This document shows positions 20,899 through 31,699 of a stretch of 64,000 bases of DNA, piece by piece (the first letter of the stretch is position 1; each line of letters begins with the position of its first letter). The stretch is from Blattamonas nauphoetae (lineage: Eukaryota; Preaxostyla; Oxymonadida). The notes beneath the pieces were generated by a model. The model ran no database searches. It saw only the letters and a list, made by a program, of their open reading frames with translations, and was not told the DNA's origin. The stretch spans positions 727,992-791,991 of the forward strand of contig JARBJD010000005.1 in assembly GCA_033064195.1 (NCBI GenBank), read 5' to 3'. Made by a program: the position numbers and the translations under genes.

Positions 20899-23800
20899 CA
20901 GACACTGTTCTGACATTGTCGGAGTTGAACATTGTGACGGGTAGTGTTGGAACTCGGACATCATCTGCTCTTTCAGTGAGTGTCGGAAAGGTTGTGGTGT
21001 CCTCGTGCACATTCGGAGTGAGATCGTCCGACTTCGTCCTCCCTGTTTGTTCAGTGGATGGAGGAACTGTTGAATTCTCGCCAAGTCTTTCCGTGATTCG
21101 ACCATCACCATCGATGCCGATGCTGTCTGTTTCGGGTGGATCGTTGGTTGTGAATGAGTTCGCTCTCACTCACTCTTCGACAGCTCGAGCGTCTGCTCTT
21201 CTGGGTCTGACTGGAGGACGAACGACTTTGAAGGGCTCGCTTTGCACTCTGTGTTCGTCGACATCTCCGATCTCTGTGTCATCTGACGCAGTTCTGGCAG
21301 TGACCGACTCAACCTCAATCCTCTCGTCTGACTTGACGCATTTGGTGTCATTGAATGGAGGATCTGTGGAAGTTGCTGGATCGATGTTGACATTCACTGG
21401 ACCGTCTTGCCTTCTTGGAGGAAGTGGATCTGCTTCGATTGTGTCGTCATCGCTGAAATGTGAAGATGCTCCAATCACCAGCAATTCAGGAAGTCGAAGT
21501 GTGACGCTGACTCTTTCTGTTGGACAAAGTCTGAAAATCGGAGGAGTGGACAAAGAAGTTCGTTTTGAAGGATGGACAAGCACAGAGAATGGAGGAGCAC
21601 TTGGTGTGTCGATTGCAGGAGGGAGCTTGTTGATTACTCACACGACATTTTCGGGCTGCAGTTCGTCGTTGAATGGAGGAGCGATTTCTGTGACTTGTGC
21701 TCCAAACACGCCATCCTCGTCGCTTGTGATCAAAGCGTCGTTCAGCTCGTGTTTGTGTGGAGATGGACAGAATGGAGATTGGGTTTTCGTTTCTGGAAGT
21801 GAGTTGTCAAAAGTGATTGTTCCATCGAACTGGGACGTGACAACATCTGGATTGACGCAGCCAGCTGACTCATCGAGACTTTGGGGAGTGGACAGTTCGC
21901 CTTCTGGATCGTCACTCGCATCGTCGACGCTCCTTGTTTATCTGATTGATCATCAGAGTGGATGGATCTTCACGAGCAGTTCTTCGGGATCGGAAGAGAT
22001 TGGATGTGGAGAATTGTCGACGCCTTGCCGAACACTCTCGACGTCGTTGTCTCGTCTGTCATCCGCTCCATCGAACACTCTGACTGTGACCGACTCGTCG
22101 ACACTTGACTTCACTCTGACACCAAGCTTGCCTGCTCTTACGATCACTGGATCGTCATCTCCTTTGAAACCGCTCTCCGTGACCTCAACTGGCCGATTCT
22201 TGATTCAGTCAAATGAGCTCTCTCTCGCTCATCTCGCGATCAGCCCTTCAACCACACCTTTCCCATCAACTCCCATTTCCATCTCTGAATCTGGAGTCGT
22301 CGCAATCATGTCGTGCTCATTCTCTTCCTTCACACTCTCAAACTCTCCCCTCATCGATCATCAGAGTGGAGCGCTGAGCCTGAAGTCGAGCTCATTTTCG
22401 AACATCCATCGTTCGGAAGGAAGTGGAAGCTGTCTTCACTCAGCGCTGGATGGAGACATGAAACTTGAAGTGGATGATGTGTGGATGGATGATATGAGTG
22501 TGTCGGATGGAAAGGGGGATGGCTTCTTCATTTCGTTCCCATCCACTCTCTCCTCCAATGTGGCTTCGTTCACTCTCACCAATCTGCACTTCGCGTCATC
22601 TCCGAACCAGTCCTCCAACGCAAACCCGCATTTCTTGTTCTTGACTGGATTCAACTTGTCGTCGTGGATTGGCGTTGGTGATTCTCGCTTCTCTGGATCG
22701 TTTGAAGGAAAGGGTATAAAAACTGAATGGCTGTGGACAGAAGACGAACATGCAGAGATTGGATTGTCGGCGTCGCTTCTGTTCTATCTGACAGAGCACA
22801 TTGGCCCAGTTGGAGTTGACGAGAGCGGGTATGACATTGCGAAGTGTGGATATCAGTCAGTTTGGTGTCCCACTCTTCCTTCTGCCCTCGCGAAGCTTCC
22901 GTCGTCTGGATCGTCGACTGTGGTTGTTCAGGTGCGAGTTGAGATCAACGAAACAATCGACTTCTCATCCTCAACAATCATTTGTGGACGAGCAGCGACG
23001 TCACAACTTGTTGTTGAAGAAGACGCACACTTCAAAATCCAGACTGTCAATGTGAATGTTGAAGTTTCAACACTCGTCATCACGCTTCCCTCAGAACTGT
23101 CGTCATCGTGTTTGTTCATCGCCACTGAAGGCTCTCTCACCTTCACAACTGTCTCCTTCGTGTCATCCGATCCAGCGAACGTGTTCTCGTCTCAGCTGAT
23201 CCACTCTGCTGCTCCTCTCTCACTGACGAACGTGAATGTCTCTTCTGCGTCTCTTTCGGGAGTTGCTCTGATCGAGTCGTGGAGTGATGTTGTGGTGGAT
23301 GGATGCCATTTCACGTCGATTTCTCGCTCGACAGGGTTGGGAAGTGTGATTGAAGCGAACATCTCCGAATCAACTAAAATGAAAGTGACTGACTCGACAT
23401 TCGAGGATTGTGTTTGTGGCTCGACAGTGAATTGGATTGTGCTGAAAGGGCTGAACACTGCGACGAAGACGCACTCGTCGTGGGAGGGCTCCTTCTCTCT
23501 CTCGTCGCCCCGAAGTGGTGTGATGGTGGATTCGGATGAACACGAACCGTTCTCGTTGATCTTCGTTCTGTATCCGCGTGGAGCGTCTCTGGTTGTGAGC
23601 TCGTCTTCGGGGATTGATCATCGTCTGTGTGGAAATGAGTCTGTGGCGTGCGAAACAATCGCTGGAAGTGCTTCTGAAAGTGGTGAAAGATCGTTCAGTG
23701 TGCGTGGATCGTGTCTGATGGGTGGAGAGTTGATGATTGAGACTGAGGGATTGACAATCGAAGGACTGAACTCGAATGTGGGGACGTTGTGGATGGAGGG

Positions 23801-25907
23801 GGGAAGCCGAATTGTTCAGAACGTGGCGGACTATCCGAAGCCGGTGACACTTCGGCATGTTTGTGTGGATGTGAGCTCGAGCACATTGGACTCGGAATCG
23901 TCGATCCTTCATTTGTCGAGTGGGACTCTGGATGTGTCGTCTTGCTCTTTCAAAAGCTCGAAAGCAATCGGAACGAGACTGGTTTGGATGACGAAGGGAA
24001 CACTGAAACTTCACACCGTTTCGCTCTCGTCGCTCACATTTTCGACGACACCGATTGTGCTCTCGTCTTTGACAGAAGCGACACTCGAACATGTGACAAT
24101 CTCTGACTGCTCAGCAACGAGCATCATCAGCGGAACATCACTTCCCTCGCTCACTCTCCAAAATGTTGTGATTGAACGAGTGACAGCGCCACAACCCAAC
24201 TTCGCTGATTCGGATGCGAGCAAAGTGGAAGCCCTCTGCCACTGGACAGGCGGAGTGGTCGCTCTTGACCACTGCACGACAGTTGTGCGAGGGAGTCAGT
24301 TCTCGGATCTGTCGGAGGGTGGGCTTCGTGTGGATGGAGGGAGCGTTGAGATTCACTCGAGCACGTTCGAAGAGACTCACGACGAGTCTCTGTTCTTCCC
24401 GTCGGCGCATCGGAACATTGTGTGCATGAATGAGGGAAGGGTGAGCATCAACAGTCCAAATGGAGGAGACGGAAGTCCGGGCCTGCCTTCGCTGTGGATG
24501 GACTCGTCGAACTGCACGCTGACGAAGAACTCGCAACCGATCACCGCTCCGCTGTTCATCCCCACTCTGGACACAGCGAAGTCGACATGCCAGACGAGCA
24601 AGAAGATGATGAAGCTGACGCTGGTTGGAACGCTGCTGATGCCGTGTGATCTGCACCTGGAAGTGTTCTCGGTGGAAGCGAACAAGGCTGAGACAGGTGC
24701 CGTGCAATCACTGGATCTGAGTTCGATTGGGATGGACTGGACAGAAGCGTCTGTGACAGTTGAGCTGAACGAGACAGCAGATTTCCCGAATTTGAAGAGA
24801 GAACACGAATGGCATGGTCGACTGGCGTTTGGTTTGGGGACAGACCGAACATCGTGGATGAGAGTGAAACTGAGTGCGTCGGATGAACGAAAAGCGCAAG
24901 CGAAGGCAGCGATGAAATGGCTGATCCCTCTGATTGCAGGACTCGCTGCTCTCCTCATCTTCTTCCTGATCCTCCTTGTTCTGCTTCGGAAGCGAAAGAA
25001 GAACAAAGAACAGAAGAAGACGAAGCTGTCTGAAATGGGAGAAATCAACCAGCCGATGGACGATGTCATTGTGAAATTCGAAAACAACTCGGCAGACATG
25101 ACCGACCAGATAAACCGCTTCCCGTTCGACACACCGACTCGCGAGAACAAGATTGTTGAAGACACACACTACACGCAGATCCCAATCCCTCCGGACCAAC
25201 CTCTGGACCACTTGGACGACAACGCCGAGCCGAAAACTAAAACATCAGTGATCGCTCTAGGACCAGATGGAAATGAAGTGCACGTCGCGCAAACGAAAGA
25301 CACTCTTTACAACCGACTGCATGGCCCACAACCAGACGAGCAGCTGAACCGTCCTCAGATGCGTGTTCAGCTGGTGGCCGCTCTGACGGCTGTTCACAAA
25401 CACTCTCCATCGGCTGAGCTGCTGACACGTCTGAACCCACATGTTGTTTTTTTCGACTCGGCGGGTGTTGTCTGTCTCCAAGTCAACCAACACCCGCAGC
25501 CCCAAGCTTCCGACAGAGGAAACCAGACGAAACGGGAAGAGGAATTCGACCGATGGAAGGCACCAGAAGTGGCGAACGGGGAAGTGAAAGTGGATCACCA
25601 GCAAGCAGCGGTGTTCAGTCTGGGTCTTCTGTTTTGGGAGATCGAGACGGGAATGGTTCCTTTTCGAGAGCTGGATGCAGTGAACGCTCAACGCCAGCTG
25701 GGAACAGGGCAGCTTCCTCCGATGGACAGGATCACGTCCGAGTCGCTTGTTGAGATGATCGAGCAGTGTCTGGATTTGGAGGCTGAAAACAGACCGACAT
25801 TGGCCGAACTGGAAAAGATGCTGAGTCCCCCTTCCCTCCACCAACCCTCCCAGCCGCTCTCTCGCAAACCCGTTCCACTTGTGAACAAAATGAGCTTTTC
25901 ATGAGGC
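20899..25907 (+). CDS. C-terminal piece of the paralogue: beta-helix, TM helix, pseudokinase tail
   Basis: This frame is open for about 1,670 codons; if read from the MITE-borne ATG at 20,733 the product is 1,723 residues. Roughly 1,380 residues are beta-helix repeats. A single transmembrane helix follows (WLIPLIAGLAALLIFFLILL, ~24,920-24,980) with a basic stop-transfer stretch (RKRKKNKEQKK). The cytoplasmic tail of ~310 residues ends in a kinase C-lobe-like segment: RWKAPEV (APE-like), AAVFSLGLLFWEIETGMVPF (subdomain IX), then CLDLEAENRPTLAEL (subdomain XI). No glycine loop, VAIK lysine or HRD motif is visible, so it should be catalytically dead. TGA stop at 25,902-25,904. Its true 5' part is cut off by transposons. 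Confidence 0.75.
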
Positions 25908-26339
25908 ATCCGAAGCAGCGAAACACATCATAGCGTCTTCAATCTCATCCTTCACTCACAACACGATAATATATTTCTCGTTCTTCACGTCACCCCGTAT
26001 GGATCACGATTTCTCGCTCCATCGCCAACACTCAACATAACCACGTCACAGCAGCTGGACGACTGTCGAACAGACGAACAATCTCGCCCAGCCATCATCA
26101 TTCTCACAGCACCCGCCATTTCATCACTCGGATGTGCTGCCACGTCACGCAGGAGAGTTTCCTGAACCACGTCACGACTGTCGAGTGTTCGGAAAAGGAG
26201 AGTTGGCATCCGATCGTCAGATTGATGTCACCGTTGTCCCACTTCATCCACACACTTACACAACACCCTCCTCTCCGAACACTCATCCAGCCTGTCTTTC
26301 TTCGACGAATCACTCGATTCTGCTGTCTTCTTTCACCGC
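25908..26339. other. 3' flank of the paralogue, no gene seen
   Basis: About 430 bp between the stop codon and the next TIR element. Only short overlapping frames without recognisable character. Together with 30,876-31,500 it formed one intergenic region before the element inserted. Confidence 0.6.
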
Positions 26340-26346
26340 ATTCTCT

Positions 26347-29300
26347 GGGGTAAGTCTAGGCTCAGATCCGGAAAAGTCTAGACGCAGATCTGCAGATCGG
26401 TCTAGGCGCAGATCTCGAAGTCTACACGCAGATCTCTCTTGTTTTGGTTCATTTCGACTTAAAAATGTTTGCAATCAAAGAATACGACGTGAAATGTGAA
26501 TTTTGTGTTGATCATTTCGCATTTTTCGGCATTGCAGTTTGGAGTTGACTTCAGAGTTGATCCCACCCATGAATGTCGCTTGCTGCCGCTGCAGTATCCT
26601 CATCCCAATCACTGGCCGTTCAGTCTTCATCCACAGGACGTATCGCCTTGTTAATGTCCTCCATCATCGCTTTCACACTCAAACGCGGTAGACATTCCCA
26701 AGCCGAGTGATTGCGTGTCTGAAGGCGAGTTCTGAGGAAGGAATGAGATTGTTGCGGTGTCACTTGGGACACTTACACTGAACCGCGAGAGAGAAGCCGT
26801 GAAAGGAGAGGAAGAGAAGGGCGACGACGCGTTGAAGTGTCCAGTGTCGACAGCCTCAATCTCGTCAATCCCAACCAGTTCAAACGATCCCAACGTGTCG
26901 GTCTCGACCTCTTTGCCTGAGGGACGGAGTGTGGGGGACTGGCGAGAAGGCGGGCGAGGAGTGGGTCGAGGCAGGGAGGAGGATGTGGCAGCGGAGAGGA
27001 GGGAGTGTGGGAAGGGAGGTGTGTTGAAGAGAAGCTGATGCGAATCTGTCGGCGAACAGTGCAGTTCCTCGAAGATCGGTTGCTTTGGTTCATGCGGTGG
27101 TGACTGGGTTGATTTCGGTGATTGTGCTGTAGGGACTGTCTGCTTCCCAGACGACGACTTGTGAAGCGAATGGAAGATGGTTGGGATGCTCTGCTCAGCC
27201 TCCGAAGACTCTTCCGACGTGGCTGGCGATCGAGACATGATTTTGAGACTGATCAGGGAGGTGTGCTGTCGGACATTGTGCTCGGACTGCCAGCCTCAAA
27301 CATGAAGCGCTGGGCAGAGAGGGAGTGGTTGATGCTGCGTGGCTGAGGAGTGGTGGAGGGAACGGGGGCATCCAACTAGTCGACGCCATCTGAAGAGAGA
27401 GGAAGGAGCGAGAGATCGACGCCGGTGAGTGTTGCGATGTTGAGAACAGCGGAGAGTCTGTCTGCCACGGCGACGATCCCCGAATGTGCGAAGGCTGGGT
27501 TGGCGGAGAATCGATTGAGACTACAGTGGCCTTCTGTGCCTTCGACTCCTCCTCTTCCGCTCTCGACTTGACGAAGAACTCCCATTCCTCTTGCCTTTGC
27601 TGCTCGGCGTCGAGTCTCGTCTGCGCGTTTCGTTGTTTGAGGTCGACGAGAAGCTGCTCTTGAATCTCGCTTGTCTTCGAACACCACTTCTCCAGATCAG
27701 CTTCGAGGGTCCCATCTTCGTCCAACGCTTCGGAGACAGCGTCGCACAGCTCGAGGATGTACTCGTCTCGACACAGCCACTCCAACACGTCAACCATCCC
27801 CACTCCCTTCACCCTCAGGAAGCTCGAGAAGGGAGTTGTGGGTGAAAGAGACTGTGCGAGTGTGGGAGTGGTTGTTGATTGTTTGGACTGTTGCTACAGA
27901 ATGACAATCAAATCGAGCAAGACGCCATTCGACAAAATCAAGCATGATTTCTTCCTTCCCCTTGTCCTTCAGGTTACCCACCCAGTTCTGTTCGACTCGT
28001 GCCATCTCTTCCCGAAAGCTCTGTTCCTCCAATCGCCGTTCTTCCATCCCCTCCATCTCGATGGTCCGGACACGCTGGGCAAACTGCATCACCATGAACG
28101 GGTACACGAAGAGAAGAAGGATCCCGTGGCGTGTTTCTTCCTGATGAGTGGTTTTGAGGAAGGAGGGTGAGGAGAAACTCGAGAAGGGACGAGCTCAGAG
28201 CGTGATCTGACAGACGGTGTTTCAGGAATGGAGTGAAGATGAGATAGAAGGGATTGGTTGGGGCGAATGACGGGTGGTCGAAGAGAGCGGGCGGGAGGAA
28301 GGACGACAGGTTCACCTGGTCCAGCAAAAGAAAGGGGATGATGAAAATCTAATCCAGAAATTGACGGAAGTGTCATGTTTGGCGTGTTTGGGGGGAAAAA
28401 TAAGGTCAAAAGAGTGTTGGACGAATGGAGGGCGGTTCGAAGGTAGCGAAGAGCGGGCAAACTAAACGAGGAAGAAATGGGGATCTGTCCGAACAAAATA
28501 AGAATATGCTGGGTGAACACCGAGTTTGAGAAGAAAGAGAGGATTTGAGGGTGACTCGTGGATACCAAATGGCACGCCAGTTCACACAGTTGCTGGAGGG
28601 GACAGAAGAAAGAGGAAATGTCGGGATCGATTCATCTTCGAGATCTGCAACACCTGTTCTGTGTTTCCATGCGTTTAGGCAGTATGAGCAATCGGTACAC
28701 GGATGAAGGGACACCAGATCACGCGAGGAGATCTCGTCTGAAGATGAGGGAATACCCGCGAGTGAGAGTGTCAGGACTTCTTGGAGGGCGTGGTTGTCGG
28801 AAAGGTTGGGTTTTGGGGGAGGAAAGAGGGAGAGTTGATGGGTCAGAGGGACTGACGTGATGGGGCTGAATAGGAGCGGAATTAGGTGCTTAGTGATCAG
28901 CGAAGAAAGGGGATGGGACGCTGGTGTATTTGTCATTATGAGAAAACCACATCAAACAATTGTTGCGTGATTGATCTCGGTGATGCAAAGAGGATCGCGA
29001 ACACGATGGTGTGCAGAGAGGGATAATTCTGGACATGTTCGTCCTGATGTGCGGTGATAACAGCCTGTGCGTTGAACGAGAGCAACGACAGAAGCGTATT
29101 CGTGAGGGCAAGGAAAGGCGACGTCTGTTTCGGTGGTGTTGGCGTGAGGGGCGTAGAAATCTGATCTGCCTTGTCATTCTCTCGCAAATATGAAAAGAAT
29201 GGTTGGCTGTTCTGTTGACTGAATTGAGTGTCAGGTGGTCGAGTGTGATGGTGTCTTGTGTTAGCGTTGGCATCTGGGATTACGATGATCTTCGTGAGGA

Positions 29301-30868
29301 CCCTTGTTAGTTTGGAGATAACGCCGTTGTCGACAAGTTCTGTGACGACAGATTGGATTAAATTGTCTTCCTGTCCACGGCACATGATGCAGATTTCGTC
29401 GATCAAGAGGACTGCTCGCCTCCATCCGCCAAGACGGTCCAATTCCTGTTCATCAATCCGCTGAACAGACTCCGAGTTCTCAGAAAGCGACGAGAAGAAG
29501 GAGGATTTCCATGCCATCATCTCGCTTGGCAATTGAGACCAGGAACGATTGGACGAGGGCGATAGATGCCTGGAAGAGAGTTTGCGTTTTCGGACACTAT
29601 TCGTCCAGAATCAGCTGTCGACAGCTTCAAAATCGATGTAGATCTGCTGGTCATGTTCAGAAGGGTGATTGACTGTGTACCACCATCCATCTTCAACAGC
29701 GAGGGGTGTATGGTCTTTTCCTTGGAACCACCACTCGCAAAGCCAAAGGTGCATGTCATGAAGACCGCATTTGTTCGAACAAGTGTGTCCTTAACGATGT
29801 CTGTGTCTCCGCCTCGTCTCCTCATCCTTTGCACTCCCTCTTGTATATTCTTCGTGTTTTTCCGGCTTTTCTCATATCTGCAATGTCTCTTTGCACTGGG
29901 CAGGGAGGACAACGCGTTTGGGCCATAGTTGGTTACTCCTCACGCCTTCAGCTTCTTTCCTGGTCTGACCTCATTATGTTGTCCACAGCCTTGTAATTAT
30001 GTTTATCTTTGGTTTTTGGTTTCATCTTTCAGCCTTTGTTCTTCAACAGTCTTTCTCAGTCCTCGTTCACTCTCCTCCGAATTTGCATCTTTTAGATGCC
30101 CCCTTTCTCGCTCCTTCTCGCACATTTCTTCCTGCGTCATCATTTCCTGTCATCCTGGTTTCATTGTTCTTCTTTCAAGCGGGGTGTAATGTTCAGCCAT
30201 GTGCGGAGGAGACTGGTTCCAGATCAAAATCGATTGAGGTGTGGATGAAACGAGAGTGTCATCAGGATTAAGAAAGATGGGAAGGTAATGACCAGAATAA
30301 TGATGAGATGCTGATGATGAAGTCAAGAGAGATATTCGAAGAAGAGAAGGGCATACGATTGGTGAGTGAACCGTCGATTCTGATTGGAGATCCTGGAGGA
30401 TGGATGAGGAGATCAGTGAGAGTGAACTTGGAGACATGAGGAGAGAGGATATCTGGTGAAATTGAATCCAGAATTTTACAGGGGCATTGGCAAACGCTGG
30501 TTGCTGGTGGAATTCAGTAGTGGAAACGATGATGATGAAAAGGAGTATGGAAAAGGAATGGGAGAACAAACACTTGCTGGGGAGCATCCAGTCAGGTGCA
30601 GTTATTCGTTGTGCAGGCGATGAGACTTGATCAACCCAGGTTCTGATCGAGATTTGAATCAACTGATGCAATAATGCTGTTAAGTGAAGTGAAAAGCCCA
30701 AAAACAGGATACGATGTCTATATTTAGGTTTGAGAAGATTAAAATGTGATTCAAAGTCGATAATAACACGAAGAAAGAGAGATCTGCGTGTAGACTTCGA
30801 GATCTGCGCCTAGACCGATCTGCAGATCTGCGCCTAGACTTTTTCGGATCTGAGTCTAGACCTACCCC
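26347..30868. mobile_element. 4.5-kb TIR element with ~93-bp repeat-bearing termini and host-gene-like cargo
   Basis: The two ends are inverted copies of about 93 bp (26,347-26,440 and ~30,775-30,868), differing at a handful of bases. Each terminus contains four tandem-like units of the form GTCTAGRCGCAGATC spaced 20-24 bp, like an array of transposase-binding sites. ATTCTCT flanks both sides (26,340-26,346; 30,869-30,875); the duplication is 7 or 8 bp because a C is shared. The interior carries minus-strand frames resembling PP4R3/SMEK rather than a transposase. It lies between the paralogue and the TmcB-type gene. Confidence 0.8.
26651..29532 (-). pseudogene. PP4R3/SMEK-like (protein phosphatase 4 regulatory subunit 3) gene, fragmented
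   Basis: Successive minus-strand frames give, in order, stretches resembling the armadillo-like SMK-1 (DUF625) region of PP4R3: WRRAVLLIDEICIMCRGQED with DNGVISKLTRVL (28,936-29,532), LITKHLIPLLFSPI (28,406-28,936), ILSFFSNSVFTQHILILF and ALRYLRTAL (28,089-28,568), FTPFLKHRLSDHALSSSLLE (27,974-28,327) and YILELCDAVSEALDED (27,195-27,812). A Ser/Pro-rich tail ends at 26,651. The order matches the family; PP4R3 targets the PP4 catalytic subunit. The family resemblance is from recalled motifs, not a search. Frames change about every 0.4-0.6 kb, so it is either multi-intron or decayed. The N-terminal part is not clear; a frame at 30,150-30,701 could be a remnant. Confidence 0.5.
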
Positions 30869-30875
30869 ATTCTCT

Positions 30876-31520
30876 GCATCTCGTGCCACGCTCACGTCAT
30901 CACTCTCGTCCCTCCTTCTGCCTTGCTCGGACATCAACAACGATTGTTCGCCATTTCTGGCGCCCATGTCACATTTGGTGTGATTTCAGGGATCGCCGTG
31001 CACTCTCGACTCATCATCGCGATTCTTCATTTTCCTTCTTTCTTCTCTTCATTCTCAGCTCAGTCTTTCTATATTTCTGTCTTTCTTTGAGCCATCTTGC
31101 TTCTCTTCTCGAGGCATGTTTCTCACGACACGAAACATCTGATTCTCTGCTCGACACAGGGGGTCCATTTCTCATTTGGTCAACGAAACAGCCGATTCTT
31201 TGTCATGCGAAAGCAGCATTGCTTCCGTTTCAACTCACCCATTTCCGCATGTCATGACATTTTTTCACCAATTTCGAGCGGTCTAGAAATGAGATAACAC
31301 GCCAGTGTCGAACAACTTTTTGTTCAGTCTCTCTTATCATCCCTTCCCACACCCAACAAGAGACTCTCACTCTGTCGGATCTCACTTAAATGAAATAGTT
31401 TGTTCTTCTCAATGTATTTCAGAGAAAAACGTTACATTTTAGTTTTTCACATTCAACCGTCGGATCCTTCCATAGTAAATTTTTGAATTGATCAAACAGT
31501 TGACCCATCCTGTCCAGAAT
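30876..31520. other. Intergenic, no gene seen
   Basis: Pyrimidine-rich stretch (runs of ttctcttc-type sequence) between the 4.5-kb TIR element and the TmcB-type gene. No convincing coding frame or RNA gene. Part of it should be the promoter region of the downstream gene. Confidence 0.5.
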
Positions 31521-31699
31521 CATGAATGATGATAGCAAAAGTGTCTCCTCCGTAGGCTCTACGGGTCATTTCAATACTTTAAACCAAGATCAGTTCAAAC
31601 GCCGTGATGTCGCAATCTTCTCTTTGTTCTTCCCACTCTCGAAACAAGTCTGATTTATCTAATTTCAATGTATTTTCCTCGATATTCCGGCTTCCCCAG

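Larger units (their letters stand above)
8801..24896. repeat. Right arm of giant imperfect inverted repeat, interrupted by transposons
   Basis: Reverse complement of the left arm, interrupted at 9,129-9,532, 10,647-14,893, 17,237-20,309 and 20,413-20,898 by elements with target-site duplications. Removing those four elements and one copy of each duplication restores an arm of about 7.87 kb that aligns end-on to the left arm minus its ~0.77-kb private segment. The match reaches the left window edge at about 24,896, so the true palindrome is longer than seen here. Confidence 0.85.
9019..25907 (+). pseudogene. Transposon-disrupted paralogue of the beta-helix/pseudokinase surface protein
   Basis: The gene remains in five pieces: 9,019-9,128, 9,533-10,646, 14,894-17,236, 20,310-20,412 and 20,899-25,907. 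Four TIR elements separate the pieces, each flanked by target-site duplications (AT, ACCAACAC, ACATCT, CAG). Further damage: an A-run near 10,572-10,580 needs about one added base to keep frame, and 20,340-20,342 is TAG where the left copy has TGG (Trp). The ATG at 9,019 has the same signal-peptide start as the left gene, but the frame stops inside the first element. The final piece is a 1.7-kb-codon open frame with an intact 3' end (see its own entry), so part of it might still be expressed. Calling it a pseudogene is inference from the accumulated lesions. Confidence 0.85.
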
